A stretch of DNA of 7,431 nucleotides from an uncultured Eubacteriales bacterium (GTDB lineage Bacteria > Bacillota > Clostridia > Christensenellales > Borkfalkiaceae). The stretch is from positions 1 to 7,431 of the forward strand of contig CATYEP010000090.1 in assembly GCA_958405585.1 (NCBI GenBank), written 5' to 3'. Shown here piece after piece: positions 4,884 to 7,431 of this stretch. Position 1 is the stretch's first letter; every line of letters begins with the position of its first letter. The notes beneath the pieces were generated by a model, which was given only the letters and a program-made list of their open reading frames with translations, made no database searches and had not been told where the DNA came from. A program made the translations under genes and the position numbers.

Positions 4884-5493
4884 GTTTTTTGAGGAAGCGA
4901 AGAAAGTTAAAGTGATTCCTGTCATCGTGTTTCACGGCATGGAAGAAGTGGTTCCGACCATGGACGCGCTGAAAGAAGGGGGGCTGAAATTTGCGGAAAT
5001 AACTTTCCGTACGGAATGTGCGCAGGAAGCGCTGCGTATGGCGGCGGAAAAATATCCTGATTTCTGGGTCGGAGCAGGCACGGTTCTGAACGAAGTGCAG
5101 GTACGTCAAGCGGTAAAGAGCGGTGCAAAATTTATTGTCGGCCCTGGTTTTTCGGAGAGTGTATGGAAAGTTTGTGAGGAAAAAGGGGTTCCGTATCTGC
5201 CGGGATGCGTGACGCCGACGGAGATCATGCAGGCTTTGGATTGCGGGCTTACCGTTTTGAAATTTTTCCCTGCGAATATATACGGCGGGATTAAGGCGAT
5301 CAAAGCGTTATCGGCGGTGTTTCCGCAGGTGCGGTTTATTCCGACGGGCGGCGTGAATGCGGAGAATATGGAAGAGTACTTGGCATTTGAAAAGATTCTT
5401 GCCGTAGGCGGGAGCTGGATGATGCAGGGAAACAGAGAAGAGATCGTACGGAAAACGCGTGAATGTATGGAAAAGGCGGGAAAGATGAGATGA
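4876..5493 (+). CDS. eda: 2-dehydro-3-deoxyphosphogluconate (KDPG) aldolase
   Basis: This 205-aa class I aldolase cleaves KDPG to pyruvate and glyceraldehyde-3-phosphate in the cytoplasm, the last step of the Entner-Doudoroff and hexuronate routes. Family motifs are complete: VIPVIVF (13-19); AEITFRTECA (40-49), with catalytic Glu41 and Arg45; VGAGTVLN (65-72); VGPGFSE; PGCVTPTEIM (109-118); LKFFPA (128-133), with the Schiff-base Lys129; IPTGGVN, which binds the phosphate; and VGGSWM. Length fits the family. ATG 4876 is chosen; a TTG at 4867 would add three residues, and neither start has a strong Shine-Dalgarno (GGGAG at 4849-4853 is far), which agrees with coupling to the overlapping upstream gene. 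It overlaps kdgK by four bases (ATGA). Some relatives also cleave 2-keto-4-hydroxyglutarate or KDPGal, but the neighbouring KDG kinase favours KDPG. Confidence 0.93.
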   Translation: MNEFFEEAKKVKVIPVIVFHGMEEVVPTMDALKEGGLKFAEITFRTECAQEALRMAAEKYPDFWVGAGTVLNEVQVRQAVKSGAKFIVGPGFSESVWKVCEEKGVPYLPGCVTPTEIMQALDCGLTVLKFFPANIYGGIKAIKALSAVFPQVRFIPTGGVNAENMEEYLAFEKILAVGGSWMMQGNREEIVRKTRECMEKAGKMR

Positions 5494-6491
5494 AGGCAGT
5501 TACATTTGGGGAGATCATGTTGCGGCTGAGTCCGTGCGGATATAAAAGACTGGTGCAGGCTGATTATTTTGAAGCGGTATACGGTGGGGCGGAGGCGAAT
5601 GTGGCGGTATCGCTTGCGCAATTCGGCTGCGATTCTGTATATGTGACCCGTCTTCCGCAAAACGATTTGGCAAAAGCATGCAGAGTGAACCTGCAAAAAT
5701 GGGGAGTGGATACGTCAAAAATCGTTTTCGGCGGTGATAGGCTCGGTATTTATTTTATGGAAAAAGGCGCATCGCAGCGTCCTTCGAACGTGATTTACGA
5801 TCGGGCGGGCTCGGCGTTTGCTTTGTCGGAAGCGGACGATTACGATTTTGAAAAGATACTGGACGGCGCGGATTGGTTTCATTTTACGGGGATCACGGCG
5901 GCGCTCGGTGATAAGTTAACGGAAGTGTTGCATACGGCGTGCAGGATCGCAAAAAAGAAAGGAGTCACGATCTCCTGTGATCTGAACTACCGCAGTAAAC
6001 TCTGGTCGAAAGAGAAGGCGGCGGCGGTGATGGCTCCGCTTTTGGAGATGTCGGACGTGTGCATTGCCAATGAAAGCCAGGCGGAAGAAGTATTTTCCAT
6101 AGAATCCGATTTGCCCGAGAGTGCGGGACGCAGTCGGGAGACGGCGGAAAAACTTCTGAAAAAATTTAATTTTAAAGTGCTTGCATTTACGGAGCGGCGC
6201 ACGATCAATGCCAATCGCAATAAAATTTTCGGCCTTATTTATGACGGAAAGGAATTTGCGCATTCGCGCGAATATACGATGGATATGGTCGATCGGGTAG
6301 GCGGCGGAGATGCGTTTGCGGCGGGAATGATCTATGCGCTGAGCCAAAAATACACGCTTTCCGATTCGATTGGTTTTGCAGTGGCGGCAAGTGTGTTGAA
6401 ACATTCGGTGGAAGGCGATTTTAATATTGTTTCCGTAGATGAAATACAGCGCTTGATGAGAAGCGGTGAAAACGGCAGAGTTCAGAGATAA
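5490..6491 (+). CDS. kdgK: 2-keto-3-deoxygluconate (KDG) kinase, PfkB family
   Basis: This 333-aa cytoplasmic ribokinase/PfkB-family enzyme uses ATP to phosphorylate KDG to KDPG, the substrate of the preceding aldolase. Seen in order: VTFGEIMLRLSP at the N-terminus; YGGAEANVAVSLAQFG, the first PfkB signature; GGDRLGIYFMEKGASQRPS, typical of KDG kinases, in the sugar-binding region; ADWFHFTGIT; SCDLNYRSKLW; and the ATP/anion-hole signature DRVGGGDAFAAG, with catalytic Asp274. The C-terminus ends GRVQR, which recurs in this kinase group. ATG 5490 is used: it overlaps the eda stop (ATGA) and follows GGCGGG (5475-5480). An upstream in-frame ATG at 5463 would add nine residues that do not fit the family start. 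Coupling to eda fits sequential steps. Fructokinase is a remote alternative. Confidence 0.93.
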   Translation: MKAVTFGEIMLRLSPCGYKRLVQADYFEAVYGGAEANVAVSLAQFGCDSVYVTRLPQNDLAKACRVNLQKWGVDTSKIVFGGDRLGIYFMEKGASQRPSNVIYDRAGSAFALSEADDYDFEKILDGADWFHFTGITAALGDKLTEVLHTACRIAKKKGVTISCDLNYRSKLWSKEKAAAVMAPLLEMSDVCIANESQAEEVFSIESDLPESAGRSRETAEKLLKKFNFKVLAFTERRTINANRNKIFGLIYDGKEFAHSREYTMDMVDRVGGGDAFAAGMIYALSQKYTLSDSIGFAVAASVLKHSVEGDFNIVSVDEIQRLMRSGENGRVQR

Positions 6492-6506
6492 AAAAGGAGG
6501 GTCAAA

Positions 6507-7431
6507 ATGTTGAATATTCCCAAAATGAAAATTGGTGTTGTGGCGGTATCGCGCGACTGTTTCCCTGAAAGTCTGTCCGTAAACAGGCGCAAAGCGCTGG
6601 TTGCGGCGTATGAAAAGAAGTACGGCAAAGAGGGGATCTATGAATGCCCCGTTTGCATCGTAGAGAGCGAAATCCATATGAAGCAGGCTCTTGCCGACGT
6701 GAAAAAGGCCGGTTGCAATGCTTTGGCGGTGTATCTCGGAAACTTCGGGCCTGAAATTTCCGAAACCATGCTCGCAAAAGAGTTTACGGCAGAAGTTGGC
6801 GGAGCGGTAATGTTTTTTGCCGCGGCGGAGGAAGATATTCCCACGCTCGCCTCTTCGCGCGGCGATGCGTTCTGCGGTATGCTCAATGCGTCGTATAACT
6901 TAAAACTTCGCGGTGTGAAGGCATATATTCCCGAATATCCCGTAGGCGATGCGGAAGAGTGTGCGGATATGCTCCATGAATTTTTGCCCATCGCCCGTGC
7001 CGTGTATGCATTAAAACACCTGAAGATCATTTCTTTCGGGCCTCGCCCCATGAATTTCCTCGCGTGCAACGCGCCCATCCAGCAGTTATATAATTTGGGA
7101 GTGGAAATCGAAGAAAATTCTGAGCTTGACCTGTTTGAATCCTTCCATAAACACGACGGCGATAAGCGCATTCCAGAAGTTGTCAAGGATATGGAAGAGG
7201 AGCTCGGCAAGGGCAACAAAAAGCCCGAAATTCTTTCCAAGCTCGCGCAGTACGAACTCACGCTTCTGGACTGGGTGGAAGCGCATAAGGGGAGCCGCGA
7301 ATATGTAGCGATCGCGGGCAAATGCTGGCCTGCGTTTCAGACACAGTTCGGGTTCGTTCCCTGCTATGTGAACAGCAGACTGACGGGCAGAGGGATCCCC
7401 GTATCCTGCGAAGTGGATATCTACGGCGCGC
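6507..7431 (+). CDS. L-fucose/L-arabinose isomerase-family protein, 3' partial
   Basis: The frame is open for 308 codons and leaves the window still open. ATG 6507 has a perfect AGGAGG (6495-6500) six bases upstream and lies 15 bp after the kdgK stop. The protein reads like the L-fucose/L-arabinose isomerase superfamily: KIGVVAVSRDCFPESLS at the N-terminus, then CNALAVYLGNFGPE (a Rossmann-like strand), IISFGPRPMNFLACN, and finally GRGIPVSCEVDIYGA, where Glu302 and Asp304 are candidate metal/substrate residues. The C-terminal part of the active site is missing. Such enzymes interconvert aldoses and ketoses using a metal ion. Sequence divergence from classical FucI and the KDG-pathway neighbours make the real substrate uncertain; an aldose or related sugar feeding the operon is possible. 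The strong RBS and small gap place it in the same operon. Confidence 0.75.
   Translation, partial: MLNIPKMKIGVVAVSRDCFPESLSVNRRKALVAAYEKKYGKEGIYECPVCIVESEIHMKQALADVKKAGCNALAVYLGNFGPEISETMLAKEFTAEVGGAVMFFAAAEEDIPTLASSRGDAFCGMLNASYNLKLRGVKAYIPEYPVGDAEECADMLHEFLPIARAVYALKHLKIISFGPRPMNFLACNAPIQQLYNLGVEIEENSELDLFESFHKHDGDKRIPEVVKDMEEELGKGNKKPEILSKLAQYELTLLDWVEAHKGSREYVAIAGKCWPAFQTQFGFVPCYVNSRLTGRGIPVSCEVDIYGA

Noticed and set aside
5916..6677. Long minus-strand ORF opposite kdgK
   Set aside because: It is a shadow of kdgK and of the start of the isomerase gene, with no motifs and no RBS support.

Overview
The window looks like chromosomal DNA of a low- to mid-GC Gram-positive bacterium, most likely Bacillota/Clostridia. 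The signs are AGGAGG-type ribosome binding sites, near-consensus sigma-A promoters, long perfect-stem intrinsic terminators, a tRNA gene with encoded CCA, and proteins that read like clostridial homologues. No genus can be named from the sequence alone. Nearly all reliable genes are on the + strand.

Left part (1-2117): the window opens in the last 32 codons of a heavy-metal P-type ATPase, followed by an intrinsic terminator. Next is a promoter with a very short leader that folds into a hairpin overlapping an intrinsic terminator, which is an attenuator arrangement. It precedes a complete AzgA/PbuG-type NCS2 nucleobase permease that ends in its own terminator.

Middle part (2118-4050): a strong + strand promoter (2140-2168) has no convincing gene behind it. 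Its transcript would run into the terminator it shares with a convergent tRNA-Glu(UUC) gene. A 21-bp imperfect copy of the tRNA 3' end lies 169 bp away. A consensus promoter then drives a solitary 218-aa Cas4-like PD-(D/E)XK nuclease with a four-cysteine cluster. Beyond its terminator, on the minus strand, is a decayed AraC-family DNA-binding domain with two stop codons and a frameshift.

Right part (4051-7431): a consensus promoter with a small inverted repeat at its start site drives a tight operon. It encodes a DUF4886 SGNH-hydrolase-like protein, KDPG aldolase (eda), 2-keto-3-deoxygluconate kinase (kdgK) and an L-fucose/L-arabinose isomerase-family protein that runs off the window. KdgK phosphorylates KDG and Eda splits the resulting KDPG into pyruvate and glyceraldehyde-3-phosphate, the lower part of hexuronate/pectin catabolism. 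The SGNH protein may remove an ester group from a sugar, and the isomerase may feed sugar into the route; both roles are inferred.

No CRISPR array, transposase or integrase is visible. The least explained parts are the orphan transcript next to the tRNA, the permease attenuator, and the solitary Cas4-like nuclease.
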